Shown piece by piece: positions 1 to 11,900 of a DNA stretch of 64,000 nt (positions are counted from its first letter, which is position 1; every line of letters starts with the position of its first letter). The notes beneath the pieces were generated by a model. It saw only the letters and a list, made by a program, of their open reading frames with translations, was not told the origin of the DNA and did not search any database. The translations under genes were made by a program, and so were the position numbers. The stretch comes from Ciona savignyi (Eukaryota; Chordata; Ascidiacea; Phlebobranchia; Cionidae), in contig CH002344.1 in assembly GCA_000149265.1 (NCBI GenBank), positions 667,640-731,639 of the forward strand, written 5' to 3'.

Positions 1-48
1 TCTTAAATTTGTCTTTTGAACTCTCATGTATTAAAGTCCATCATTCTA

Positions 49-780
49 CCGCTTAGTCTGGTGGATTAGTGCGTCGCCTTTCAACCGAATGGTTTAAGTT
101 CGAAACTGGTCGCTATATACCTATTCGGTTGAGTCCTTGGTAAAGACACTTAACGGGCATTGCTTTTTCCCAACAAATGAATGGGTTCTGTGTTCGACTT
201 AATTATATTGATGGCGTATAACCAATTAAGACCTCTATGGACGGCAGGATGTGACGAGTGGTACCCTCCATGAGTCATTGTTTTTAAACGAGTGTTTTGC
301 TGAGTAACAATGGTGGTGATTCCCCCAACGTTTGTTTGGTTGAAAGCAGCATGTGCTAGGCTGCGCGCCAGTGTTCTCGTTTAGCTGTAAAGTTTTGTAA
401 TCGTGGAGCAGTGCTTTGTGAAATAAAGGTGTTGATTGTGCATCTGCTAGCTGTTTTGTTGGGAAAAAGTTGCCGATGTTCATAGGGGTATGGGCTTAAA
501 ATTTTTAAAACAAAATTTTGTAGGGTTTTGAGTTTAGGTTGCAGATCCAAGCTTCAATTTTAAATTGTGAAAAATTCTAAGACTTCCTATGTCAGGATTT
601 TGTGTGACTGCCGTTTTTGTGAGGTCAGTTTGCATTGGAGAGATAGGGAGAATAATTGGTTGAACGCCTCCTAAAGGAACGACTTTATCGTCGGTAACGC
701 GACGTTGAGCGCGAGGTAACTGACGATTGCCCGTGTGTTAACCTTTGGTTTTACCATTCACGGGGATAAACACATACAAC
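49..780 (+). mobile_element. tRNA-related SINE, interrupted by a MITE
   Basis: This is the first copy of the dominant short repeat of the window. Full copies are about 295 bp. The 5' head looks tRNA-derived, with an A-box-like TAGTCTGGCGG and a B-box-like GGTTCGAAAC. The body contains TTAATGGGTTCTACCAAATT and CAATAGCTCCGGTAACCCG, and the 3' end is GGGATAAACATGAATATCC followed by a short (TATCC)n tail. Here the head is at about 49-200 and the tail at 673-780; the MITE at 211-672 sits between them. It may correspond to a composite SINE already described in Ciona, but that is from memory and unchecked. Confidence 0.7.
211..672 (-). mobile_element. MITE-like element, copy 1 (inside a SINE)
   Basis: A roughly 460-bp element whose ends form an imperfect inverted repeat: GGCGTATAACCAATTA at the left and the reverse complement of GGCGTTCAACCAATTA at the right. 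A second copy in opposite orientation lies at 32822-33300 and a terminal fragment at 4921-4971. No transposase is encoded. In this copy it splits a SINE. Confidence 0.6.
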
Positions 781-1431
781 TAATTTCTTAAACAAATGAA
801 CGAAGATTAACGTTATCACTTGAGAATTGAACAAACATAAAGTTATTTCCAATGCATTTGTTATAGATCTCACTATGCCTATTAATAAAGCATTTTAACG
901 GTCTAAGATTTTATTGGATCTTATCACATTCTAAAATGCATACAACAATAAAATAGAATGGTAATTTAATTATTTATTAATGAATTCATGAACTAATAGG
1001 TCATGCCTATGTAATTATATTTTTCGATCACTGTAAAACACAGCCTATAACTTTATATTTAAATAAATTTTAGTTTTATTATTTGGCTAAATATAGAACA
1101 GCCTTTCGAGAATTCACAACCCATTTTATGAAAAGAATCTTACAGTCATACATGCCAATTGTGGCGTGCATGTAAGAAGGTTGCCAACCTGTGGTCTTAA
1201 GTCGTATTTCGACTTTCTTAAGTTTTCTCCGACCTTGCGGAACGTTATATTCGAACTCTATCAATGCATTCCAGACATGCAGCATGCCCAGGCAATTCGA
1301 ATGGTGATGCAAGCTCACCGATCAATCGACATTACTGTTCTTTCCTCCAAAAAAGATGTAACCAAGCCCAAAACCTCAAACCCAGGACTGAAGTATGATC
1401 AGATATGCTAGAATGCATGGTTTCTAATTTA

Positions 1432-2570
1432 TGTTACATTAGTATGGGTGGGTCCATGGTAGCACTGGGACCAGGAATGTAGGCTATGATACATTACATT
1501 AGTATGGATGGGTCCATGGTAGCACTGGGACCAGGAATGTAGGCCATGATACATTACATTAGTATGGATGGGTCCATGGTAGCACTGGGACCAGGAATGT
1601 AGGCCATGATACATTAAATTAGTAGGGGTGGGTCCATGGTAGTACTGGGACCAGGAATGTAGGCCATGATACATTAAATTAGTATGGGTGGGTCCATGGT
1701 AGCACTGGGACCAGGAATGTAGGCCATGATACATTAAATTAGTATGGGTGGGTCCATGGTAGCACTGGGACCAGGAATGTAGGCCATGGTACATTAAATT
1801 AGTATGGGTGGGTCCATGGTAGCACTGGGACCAGGAATGTAGGCCATGATACATTAAATTAGTATGGGTGGGTCCATGGTAGCACTGGGACCAGGAATGT
1901 AGGCCATGATACATTAAATTAGTATGGGTGGGTCCATGGTAGCACTGGGACCAGGAAAGTAGGCCATGATACATTAAATTAGTAGGGGTGGGTCCATGGT
2001 AGCACTGGGTCCAGAATTGTAGGCCATGATACATTAAATTAGTAGGGGTGGATCCATGGTAGCACTGGGACCAGGAATGTAGGCCATGATACATTACATT
2101 AGTAGGGGTGGGTCCATGGTAGCACTGGGACCAGGAATGTAGGCCATGATACATTACATTAGTATGGGTGGGTCCATGGTAGCACTGGGACCAGGAATGT
2201 AGGCTATGATACATTACATTAGTATGGGTGGGTCCATGGTAGCACTGGGACCAGGAATGTAGGCTATGATACATTACATTGGTATGGGTGGGTCCATGGT
2301 AGCACTGGGACCAGGAATGAAGGTCATAATACATTACATTAGTATGGGTGGGTACATGGTAGCACTGGGACCAGGAATGTAGGTCATAATACATTACATT
2401 AGTATGGGTGGGTACATGGTAGCACTGGGACCAGGAATGAAGGTCATAATACATTACATTAGTATGGGTGGGTACATGGTAGCACTGGGACCAGGAATGT
2501 AGGTCATGATACATTACATTAGTATGGGTGGGTCCATAGTAGCACTGGGACCAGGAATTTAGGCCAAAAA
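1432..2570. repeat. 60-bp minisatellite, about 19 units
   Basis: A tandem array with an exact 60-bp period and no length variation across about 19 units. The unit core is GGTCCATGGTAGCACTGGGA. Variants are clustered: central units carry GGCCATGATACATTAAATT and the right-hand units GGTCATAATACATTACATT, as expected if neighbouring units are copied from each other. Because 60 is a multiple of 3, the minus strand stays open for 361 codons as a 20-residue repeat (HSWSQCYHGPTHTN core). No splice sites, promoter or flanking exons support translation, so it is annotated as satellite DNA. Confidence 0.95.
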
Positions 2571-2724
2571 GGCCTGTTTAGAATCACGTTTTCATTTTGC
2601 TGCATCTGATTTCCAAAAGACGCCCTTTATCCTTCACTATGTTTTATATGATTAAACCATTAAGCTGTTGAACCCACAATCACTTGATTCCGTAGTTTAT
2701 ATTGATCTGTTTTTAAACCTGCAG

Positions 2725-5700
2725 TTAAAAACCAGGATCTCTGGATTCTTTGACAGGTCATTTCGTACCTGGATAGGCTTTAAATGGAGACCACTAAACT
2801 ATCCACTGATAGGTCTGATTTTACAATTTCCTATTTCCATTTTTGGTTTATTAGATTAATATACTTTGTCCTAGTTTTTGGGTGGTGTTTTACACGGTTT
2901 ACGCGTACTTAGCGTGCGCAATTTTTACTACCATGATCGCGATCGCTTATTTCTTCAAGATAATCGAAATATCGCGATCGGCACAGCACTATTGTCATTA
3001 TTAAAAGCATTTTTTCCAGGCTAAGTCACGTGGTTGAGACGTCCACCACGACGTCATCAATCTTCCACCAATTGCTTGGCAAAGAAGAGATTGACTACGT
3101 GGTGGAAAAAAGGGAATATGGTGCGAATAGGAGAGAGCGAGAAAAAACGGGGACTGATCTAAGAAACCATGAACTGGATGCAAACGAAGAAGGGTAAACA
3201 AATAGGATATTAATGTTTATTCCCGTGAATGGGAAAACCAAAGGGGTTAACACATAGGCAATCGTTAGATCACTTCGCGCCCACTGTCGGGTTACCGGAG
3301 CTATTGCAGTGTATATGACAGACACGTTCCTTTAATTTGGTAGAACTATTAATCCGCTGGGTTCAGGCAATGTCCTTAAATTGCCTTGCCCAAGGACACA
3401 ACCGACTAGCTGGCGACCAGAACCTGCAACCCTTCAACTGAAAAGCGACACACTAACCCACCAGACTAACTCGTTGGACATATATTGAACCATCAGTGAA
3501 AAGGTTATGTGTTTGAAACCAATCAGTTAAAAAGAATGTCCCATGCTTGTTTCCGGGGGTGAAACTATGTGCCAACAGTCTGGTTACCACAGCTCTTACA
3601 GTGTGTCATATACGACGGAGACACATCAGTACCATACATTTAACCTAGTAACCAACTGGGTACGATTAGAAAGCGACTGGCTTCGAACTCTTTATCTTTC
3701 GGTTGTGGTTCTAACGCACTTCCTGAAGCTAACTGACGGGGTCACTATTTTAAACGAATAATTGTATTTAAACCTCCGTTTCCCCCAGAGAACCAACGGT
3801 TGTGAACACTAAAAAGCTCGGAAATAGGAGATTGAAACGGAATGTTAGTTTAAAGAAGAAGCGCGGGTTCAAGTTAAACAAGAAGTAAGTGGGTTTATTG
3901 TGGGGATTGCCATATTTCATCATCACATTTTTAAACTCCTTGACCGTGGATTTCTTTCTTTCCAGGCGCAGCTTTTTCTAGGGATAGGAAAGGATATACA
4001 TGTTTATACCCGTGAATTGGAAAACCAAGGGGGTTAACACAAAGGCAATCGTCAGATTGCCTCGCGCCCATCGTCGGGATACCGGAGCTATTGCAGTGTG
4101 TTGTGTATGATTCACATGTTCCTTTAATTTGGTAGAACCCATTAATATGCTGGGTTCAGGAAATGTCCGTTAGTTCCTAATGCTGACACCCAACAGTATT
4201 GTTTTATACCTTATCTTAAAGCCTTTTTATTAGTTCCCGCTGATTAGTTTGATTTCTTGTGTCCTTTTACAAGTCACAACTAAGGAAACAAGAATATTCC
4301 ATATCCTATATACCGTGTTTAATTTTATTTATATAAGCACAGTTTTTTGTCATTTCTGAGGTTTGGAAGCCGGATCCACTATATTTGATATTTATGTATT
4401 TTTTTATGGGCTATTTTATCTTTTTTCGTTCCTATGGCATGATGTGTTTTACTTAGTGATATTTGTTATTACTACAACATTCAAATAAACTTCGTTTTAT
4501 CCGCGAAATTGGACATTCTTTATTTTCACTTCTTGGGTACACATGCGGCTATTTTGTGTAAATGTCTCACAATCGTTTTTATCGAACAATAAAACACTCC
4601 AAATCTTATGTAATACGACTGTGGTAGGATAGGATAGGATATTTATAGCGACCAGTTACGCATCTTTCGAATGAAAGGCGACAAACTTAACCGCCAGACT
4701 AACCGGACAGAAAATGGCATTATGACGAAAAATCGTATTACATATTTTTAATGCGATTTACTTTATGTTTATTTATCTAGAAATGCTCCAACGAAAGCGA
4801 AATACACGACGGGTGACGTCAACGTTGCGTTTGTAGATGAAGAACCAGATCATCCAGCAGACGAGGTGAACTTTGACCCAGTAATATTCGTTAATGTCGA
4901 ATGTAGAAATTGGTTACGATTATATAGGTGGCGTTCAACCAATTATTCTTTCTATCTCTCTAAGACAAACTGATAGGAAAGGATAGGATAGTATGTTCAT
5001 GTTTTAATCGTAAAATGGGAAAACCAAGGGGGTTAACACATGGGCAATCGTCAGATCACCTCGCGCCCACCGTCCGGTTACCGGAGCTATTGCAGTGTGT
5101 TGTATATGATAGACACGTTCCTTCAATTTGGCAGAACCATTAATCCGCCTGGGGTTCAGGGTAAATGTCCGTAAAGTGCCTTGCCCAAGGACACAACCCG
5201 ACTAGCTAGCGACCGATTTCGCACCTGCAAACTTTCGATTGAAAGGCCTCGCACTAAACCGCCAGACTGACCGGTTTTGTACCAAACAGGGCGGATTCTT
5301 GGATTTCACGCTGAAAAGAGTGGAGAAGAGTCTCACGAAGCGACGCAACAAATCTATACAAAGGAAGCCTAGTGAAGTGAAGAAAAGTCGGGCTTTGTCT
5401 GATATTGAGAGGAGGCTTTCGATTGGGGAAGTAAAGTCCGGGGAGAATGAAAGCGTAAGTAGATTTCTTACCGGGATAGGTGTCAAACCCATATGTCCGG
5501 CCGGTAAGTCTGGCGGTTAAGTGCGTAGCCATCAATTGAAAGGTTGCATGTGCGAAACTGGTCGCTAGCTAGTCGGTTGTGTCCTTAGGCAGGGCACTTT
5601 ACGGACATTGCCTGAACCCATTAATGGGTTCTACAAAATTGAAGTAAATATCTGTATCATACAAAACACACTGCAATAGCTCCGGTAACCCGACGGTGGG

Positions 5701-6294
5701 CGTGAGGTGATCTGTCGATTGCCCGTGTGTTAACCCCCTTGGTTTTCCCATTCTCGGGAATAAACATGAATATCCTATCCTATAATGGACTCGTCCTTAG
5801 ACCGTTTTTTGGGTATAATTTTTGGCATAATGTGTGAAGAATATCGATTAAGTGGCTTGACATATGGGGCAAGCAAAGTCTTACTTGCTGGTTTCGCACA
5901 ACGTGCCAAAAATGAACCTTTAAAAAATCGACAGATCAAGAAAATCCAAAAGTTTCATCTCGCCACATCCGGGACACTGCGGTGGAAGTTTGACGAAACT
6001 GACAGCAGACGACCGGGTCACGTGATCACGAGAACGGTGGGCGATAGTAGAAGCGGTTTCAAGAAGGTTGATCGCGCCGACGATGACGACGAACATAGCG
6101 CCAACAGTGGTCCAAGCAATCGCAGAACAACTAACCTTTCGACAAACTTGCCGCACATTCAAGAGGACCTGATGATGACGTCAGACGACAATGTGTTTTC
6201 TGATGTCACAGACGAAAACGATGGAATGGGTTATCATGTAAATGGATCAGTTGAGATTTCTCCACAAGTGAATTCTGACGAAATAATGATATAG
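2725..6294 (+). CDS. Unidentified multi-exon gene (3' portion)
   Basis: Exon blocks joined by compatible phases: 2725-2756 (weakest), 3020-3193, 3828-3884, 4781-4865, 5290-5454, then a last exon of uncertain start (5801 or about 5936) ending at a TGA/TAG-type stop at 6294. A polyadenylation signal follows at 6398-6403. The predicted product is hydrophilic and very basic in the middle (KKKRGFKLNKK, SLTKRRNKSIQRK) and acidic near the end (DDDDEH); it has no visible signal peptide, membrane segment or catalytic motif in this part, and I do not recognise the family. It may be the cytoplasmic tail of a larger protein whose 5' exons lie upstream of the minisatellite or outside the window. SINEs occupy four of the five introns. 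The join into the last exon is the least certain step, because the acceptor at 5801 is out of phase with the preceding exon. Confidence 0.5.
3202..3475 (-). mobile_element. tRNA-related SINE
   Basis: Near-complete reverse-orientation copy: tail at the left (AATAGGATATTAATG), head at the right (AACCCACCAGACTAAC). It starts 8 bp after a predicted donor site of the unidentified gene. Confidence 0.75.
3982..4165 (-). mobile_element. tRNA-related SINE, head missing
   Basis: Reverse-orientation copy containing the tail and body, broken at the conserved GGGTTCAGGCAATGTCCGT block. Confidence 0.7.
4624..4708 (-). mobile_element. tRNA-related SINE, internally deleted
   Basis: Tail repeat (AGGATAGGATAGGATATTTAT) is joined directly to the head (CGACCAGTTACGCATC...CCAGACTAACCGG); the middle of the element is absent. 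Confidence 0.65.
4921..4971 (+). mobile_element. Terminal fragment of the MITE-like element
   Basis: Matches the GGCGTTCAACCAATTATTCT end of the elements at 211-672 and 32822-33300, and runs straight into a SINE tail. Confidence 0.5.
4972..5274 (-). mobile_element. tRNA-related SINE
   Basis: Full-length reverse copy. It ends about 15 bp before the predicted exon at 5290, so the acceptor region of that exon borders on the SINE. Confidence 0.75.
5496..5784 (+). mobile_element. tRNA-related SINE
   Basis: Full-length forward copy with head CCGGTAAGTCTGGCGG and tail ATGAATATCCTATCCTAT. The open frame of the last exon region starts at its 3' edge. Confidence 0.75.
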
Positions 6295-6397
6295 TCGTTT
6301 CAAATCATGTCCTTTGCAGATTATTTTGTATTTTACTCCTTTACTTTCGCTCAAAAGTGTTTTATTCATTTTCTAAAAACGTTAGTAACTTTACTAT

Positions 6398-6403
6398 AAT
6401 AAA
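6398..6403 (+). promoter_or_regulatory. Polyadenylation signal AATAAA
   Basis: Canonical hexamer about 100 bp after the stop codon at 6294; it supports a gene end here. Confidence 0.5.
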
Positions 6404-6504
6404 AGTGCCATCTTAATCTTAATATGTAACAATCAATACAGTAGATTAATGTTTTTTTTAGCAAACAAAGGGTTTTGTTATTTGTTTGCAGAGTTCACAT
6501 GTAA

Positions 6505-6795
6505 GAATAGGTTAGGATATTCATGTTTATCCCCGTGAATGGGAAAACCAAGGGGGTTAACACACGGGCAATCGTCTGATCACCTCGCGTCCATCGTCGG
6601 GTTACCGGAGCTATTGCAGTGTGTTGTGTATGATTCATACGTTCCTTCAATTTGGTAGAACCCATTAATCCGCTGGGATCAGGCAATATCTGTTTGGTGC
6701 CTTGCCCAAGGACACAACCGACTAGCTAGCGACAAGTTTCGGACCTGCAGCATTTCGGTTAAAAGGCGTCGCACTAAACGACCAGACTAACCGGC
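6505..6795 (-). mobile_element. tRNA-related SINE
   Basis: Full-length reverse copy immediately adjoining a hAT-like element at its head end. Confidence 0.75.
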
Positions 6796-7049
6796 CAGTG
6801 GTTACCAAACTTTAGACCAGTGTGTTCCAAACTTTAAAAAAAAATTCACACCGGTACCCTTGCAAATTTTTTAATGTTTGGCGGTATAGTGAAGACTAAA
6901 AATTAAACAATAACAACCACAAAAAAATGTACCGTATACTGAAAAATAGGCCTACACAGAGCAAAAATATACGAAGATTCTTTCGTGGACCTCCTGAAAG
7001 AGCTTCACGGACCCTAAAAGGTCCGCGGACCCCACTTTGGGAACCACTG
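6796..7049. mobile_element. hAT-like non-autonomous element
   Basis: Ends CAGTGGTTACCAAAC and its inverted counterpart GTTTGGGAACCACTG-like (CTTTGGGAACCACTG) are typical of hAT-superfamily termini. There is no transposase. I see no 8-bp target duplication, probably because the left edge abuts a SINE. Confidence 0.6.
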
Positions 7050-7357
7050 ATCTAGACGATGAGTTGATTCGAACCGACAATAGTTTGATGCCACACTTAT
7101 GGAAGCAGTGACAAGTTTATCGATGCTTCGAAACCTGTAACGAAAAGCTCCCAAATTGTATAAAATGTAGTAGGCGCATTTCAAAACACTCCTCTCTAGT
7201 GATCTCATTTGTCAATTTCACATATGCAACCATCCAGCCTTTACATCCAGGTTTCGATCCCACAACTTTCGGCTACACACATATTTTTAACCGTCATGGT
7301 GATTAAGCTAACCAAGCGGGCCGATTTACCGAACAGTTGATTAATGGCTATGTGATG

Positions 7358-7650
7358 TATAGGATAGGATATTTATGTTTATCCCCGTGAATGGAAAAAC
7401 CAAGGGGGTTAACACACGGGCAATCGTCAGATCACTTCGCGCTCACCGTCGGGTTACCAGAGCTATTGCAATGTGTTGTGTATGATTCACGTGTTCCTTC
7501 AATTTAGTAAAACCAATTAAACCTTTAAGTTCAGGCAATGTCCGTCAGTGCCATTGCCCAAAGACACAACCGACTAGCTAACGACGAGTTTTGAATCTGC
7601 AACTTCTCGGTTAAAAGACGTCGGGCTAAACCACCATGCTAACCGGTCAG
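7358..7650 (-). mobile_element. tRNA-related SINE
   Basis: Full-length reverse copy. Its head end (CTAACCGGTCAG) could act as the acceptor for the small exon that follows. Confidence 0.7.
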
Positions 7651-7652
7651 AC

Positions 7653-7881
7653 ATGGCATCAAGTAGCAAGCGAACATCCATTTTTTCTGGGGTAAGTGTT
7701 GTGGCGTATAAGGTGATTTTTATACTTTGCTATGGACACTGGCTCTAGCTAACACTACCTCACGCTGCTTTACTTCACGTACAGTTTATTTTTTCTCATT
7801 AAGGACAAGCTTAGAGATGCGGGTCCAAGCAGGCGACTGTTTAGGTCCGCATTGCAGAACGCAGTTTCGAAACTAGATTAA
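7653..7881 (+). CDS. Possible tiny two-exon ORF or terminal exons
   Basis: ATG at 7653 opens a 39-nt block ending at a strong donor (GGG|GTAAGT after 7691). An acceptor at 7803 (TCATTAAG) starts a second block, 7804-7881, that stays in frame to TAA and overlaps an AATAAA at 7880. Together they would encode 38 residues (starting MASSSKRTSIFSG). The phases fit and a polyadenylation signal is in the right place. However, so short a product could equally be the last exons of a longer transcript, for example an alternative 3' end of the unidentified gene upstream. No family is recognised. Confidence 0.25.
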
Positions 7882-7885
7882 TAAA

Positions 7886-8905
7886 AAATACATTTACACA
7901 CAAAACGAAACAATTCAGATCGCCACATATGGCATAATGTGGGAAAGATTATACAAAACATCGGTGCGGATATTAAAGCTGCTTGACAGGTTAGAGAAAA
8001 TCAAAGCAAAGGTTTTGGAACAAGCACATCTGATGTGCTTGCATTAAGTGCATATTTCAACAATTTTAACCGACGTGTTTTCGCGCAAAAAACACGGAAA
8101 TTATTTGGTTATCAAACTGTACTTTCCATGTTTTAAGTGTTCTTTACTTTCGTACGCAGTTTCTGTATTTGTGTTTTAATATAACAGTTGTTTCAGTCTA
8201 AATTTGGCCATGTGTTATAAATAACAAAATTTAGTCTCTAATGCGTAGAGTAATATTTGGCTACTACCCACTCATTTCACTTTCCTACAAACCAAAATAT
8301 TTTCTTTTTATAGCTTTACCTCGGCTACTGTAAGGCAAATATAATAAAACGAATGGTGTAATTCGGCTTGCGCATAACATGTAGGAGTCGTGTCGCGTCA
8401 CAATAGCCAGTGTGCGCTAATATGAGTGCGTGGACACAACTGATTAATAAACAACATGACTAAGATTAATTAGTTGCTTTTTAGCCAACAGACAGGTGAT
8501 ATGGAAAATGGTATACAATTGGTTAAATTTGACAACAGCTTTAACTTACTTGGGGCTCAAAACAGCATTGCCCAGCAGGTTATTTTTAATTAACATAGTC
8601 GGCAAATCAGATTATGCAGTAATAAAAAATAGGACTTATTTTTAGTGCGATCATTGAAATTTTTATATATAATAATTAAGTTACAGTATTTTTTCTTATT
8701 CACAAGCTTAGTCGAAATCTATTGACGCTAAACCGCAGGTTTTTCTAACTTTTTAGTACTTTAGAGTTACGCAGCTGATGTTATACCCGATGCACAGAAA
8801 GTTTAATTGAATAAGTTAAACTAACAAACCAGTGCAATGATTAATTCGGGTTGAATGGGGTTTAGTTACTCATTTGAAACCAGTTTCGTGTAACAATCTC
8901 CCAAT
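7886..8905. other. Intergenic, AT-rich
   Basis: No exon or repeat of the families seen elsewhere was found. It presumably contains the promoter of the GPCR gene that starts at 8906; I cannot point to a specific core element. Confidence 0.5.
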
Positions 8906-11900
8906 ATGACGTCACAAGCAAGCGATTTCCGCATGCTGGGAATTGTACTAGCTAGTGTGGTGTGCTTGATAGGTAAGTTTTAAATTAACTGTATACAAGG
9001 CATTTTTCCAATATGTATCCACTACCAAAGATTTTTTGATTTATCAAAAAATTCTTGATTTAATATTCAAAATAGACCAAAGTTTTTTAATTAATACCGA
9101 CACTAAACCATGGTTTATTAATAGATCATTAAAACGTTATTACTTAAGCCACTTTACTAACACGAAGTGACATTTTAAACGCCCGCGTGGACTTACATAA
9201 CATTAAATTACCCTCTTTTGAAAACATTTCCATGTATAATTATTACTTTACAGTATTTTTAAACATGGTACACGTATAGTTTATTATCCGTTAGCATTTT
9301 ACCTTTAAGAACAATAAACAAATCCAGTCTACAAAAACAAAACTTTAAAATACCCCGATATTGCATACTATAAAAACTAATTCTAACCCTGTCCCAAACA
9401 CTAATCTTAACTCCAAAATAACACTTTAAACATGGCGCTCACACTAACCTTATAGCCATAATCTTTTAGTGTGCAGTTACCCCGATTCTTACCTTTTAGT
9501 TTTATCCAATACACGATTTACCGGATTTTAAATTTAATTTCATATAGGTTGCCTTAGCAAGTTTATTCGCATACAAGTGAATTCACAAATAGTAAAACAA
9601 TAGTACCAGCAACCTGACTGTGGGTGATATACGATCATGAATACTAACTTACAGTAAGTTAGTATTCTATGATACGATGATATTGCAGGTGTACTATAAC
9701 TCGGGATAAACATGAGTAAGTATCATATAATTTTTTAGGAAAAATCTCGGTATGCATTAGCGAAAAGTCTTAGAATTTAACATAAAGATAAATTATAAAA
9801 TATCAGTTTAATGCAGAAATGTTTTGCCACAGAAAGACGTATTATTCATTAAAAAACGACCAAACAATGTACAGTAGAACCCCGCTTACCTGACCACCTC
9901 TGGGACCGTGGTCAAGCGGTCGAGTTAGCGGGGTTTGTCACAAACTAGAGTGACAGGGTTGTCGTGTTAGATTAGCTTATACAACTGTGCATTTGCTTTT
10001 GATTGTAGGCCAACATATATCTTGTATTATCGCAGGTTCGATCGGAAACTTTTTGGCCATCGTTGCGTACATGAACAATCGAAAATTGAAAACAGCGTTC
10101 AATCTTTTAATTGTGAACCTAGCTGTCATCGACTTTATCATATCGACGACGATCTTACCTATCATTTTATACGGTAGTTAATATTTCTCCATTCTGCAGG
10201 CTACAATAGACCTATTAACAATGAAAAATGCGAGTTTTAATGGCTAGGGGTAAATATGTCTACAATGGACCTGTTTACAATGGACGATGTGTATTTTGTA
10301 TGGGTTTTTAGTTAATATGTCTCGCGTTTTTATTTTTTACCATCTTAATTTCAATTTTACCGCAACACCAAACTGAAATGCGCCAGTTTTGCGATTTAAA
10401 TACCCTCGTAGAAGTACAAGTCTTACTATATCTTACACCTTATTTTAGGTTACATTACGATGTCATGGCCGTTAAATTCGACGTCATGTGAAGTGTTTGC
10501 ATACTTCTACTACGCAGCACATTTTACTTCGGTTATTAACTTGCTTATGATCACCCTCAATAGGTCAGTATGAACGCCATTTCTTTCGGGGGCAACACTA
10601 AAAGGAGGGAAAACGGGAAAAAGGAAAGGAGGGAAACTGCTCAATAAAACTATGAAAAAATTTAAACCCTGCCCTAAACATTTAATCCCAACTCCAGAAC
10701 TAACCCGAACTCCAACCACTTGTTTAAAACTGACTACAATGTCACAATTTTCATTTTATTGTGCAGTTTCCCTCCTTCCCACCTTCCCGCTTTACCTACA
10801 TTTAGTTTTCCCCTTCTTTCGGTTGTAATCTTCTGCTTGTTACTGCGGTTGTTCTGTACCCAATGCCACAATCTGTTCGGTACCAGACTCCTTTTAATGA
10901 CGACAAATCTCTTTTATCTTTTTTAAAGAAAACTAAAAGGAGGGCAAGTTGGAAGGAGAAAAGGAGGGCAACTGCACATTAAAATAAAGATTAGGGCATT
11001 ATAGTTAGTTTTAAACATGGGGTTGGAGGGTTAGTTCTGAGGTTGAGATTAGTGTTTAGGGCAGGGTTTAAATTAGTTTCCGTAATTTATGAGCAATTTC
11101 CCTTCTTCCCCCTTTCCCTCCTTTTAGTGTTGCTTTTTTGCAAAGTTTGCTATACAGTTTAAAAAGAAAGCATTTGTTTTCCAAAAAAAAGTAAAAAAAT
11201 GTCGTCACTTAAAGGATGCCGATATACCGAACAGATTGTGGTATCGGGTGTCGTCCTCAAAAAACGGAAAAGGTTTTTTTCGAATAGAGCAGGAAGTTCA
11301 ACTTGATGCAACACAGATTTTGCGTTACGGAAATAGGACATTATATCTATATAAGTGTAATATTTAGAATACTGGGTATAGTTTTCCTAATGGTAGTTGC
11401 AGGGCAGTCGCGTCTAAAAAGGATAATACTAAAACGAAAATATTTCGTTTCCTTTGAACAATTTGTCTACACCGTGGCATTGATGGGGTTTACCTTCTTA
11501 ATAAAGAAATCATTCGATTAGTTATTGACGAAACAAAAGTAAATTCGTGAATAACCAAAAATAACATCGACCGATTGATCAGTATCCTGCCAACAAGATA
11601 GGTCGGTTCAATTGAGGTTAACCCCGTTGACCTGTTACTCATCAGCTACCGTTCTGATTATGTCTTTTGTTTTACAAAATAAACGATTTAAAATCTCGGT
11701 CCCCAGGTATATGCATGTCACACAACCACATGCGACCTATAAGATTATCTACTCGGCAAAAAGACGACGAATTTTCGCTCTTGTCGCATGGAGTATAAGT
11801 CCGATATGTTTACTCCCGCTTTTGTTTACTGGCGGGTTTACGTGGTGGGAGAATGGTTATATGTGCGCTTACTCACGGTAAATATAGTCTTTTCATGTTA

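Larger units (their letters stand above)
1..1430. other. Gene-poor left edge
   Basis: No coding region with convincing splice sites or family resemblance was found here. The stretch holds a SINE split by a MITE (49-780), followed by AT-rich sequence up to the minisatellite. Short open frames at 235-550 lie entirely inside the MITE and recur in its second copy near 33 kb, so they are repeat-derived. Confidence 0.6.

Noticed and set aside
235-550. Small minus-strand open frames near the left edge
   Set aside because: They fall wholly inside the MITE, and the same frames recur in its second copy at 33004-33216.
1429-2514. A 361-codon minus-strand reading frame as a repeat protein gene
   Set aside because: It is exactly the minisatellite read in one frame. 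There are no flanking exons, splice sites or start context; it is reported as a repeat with a note instead.
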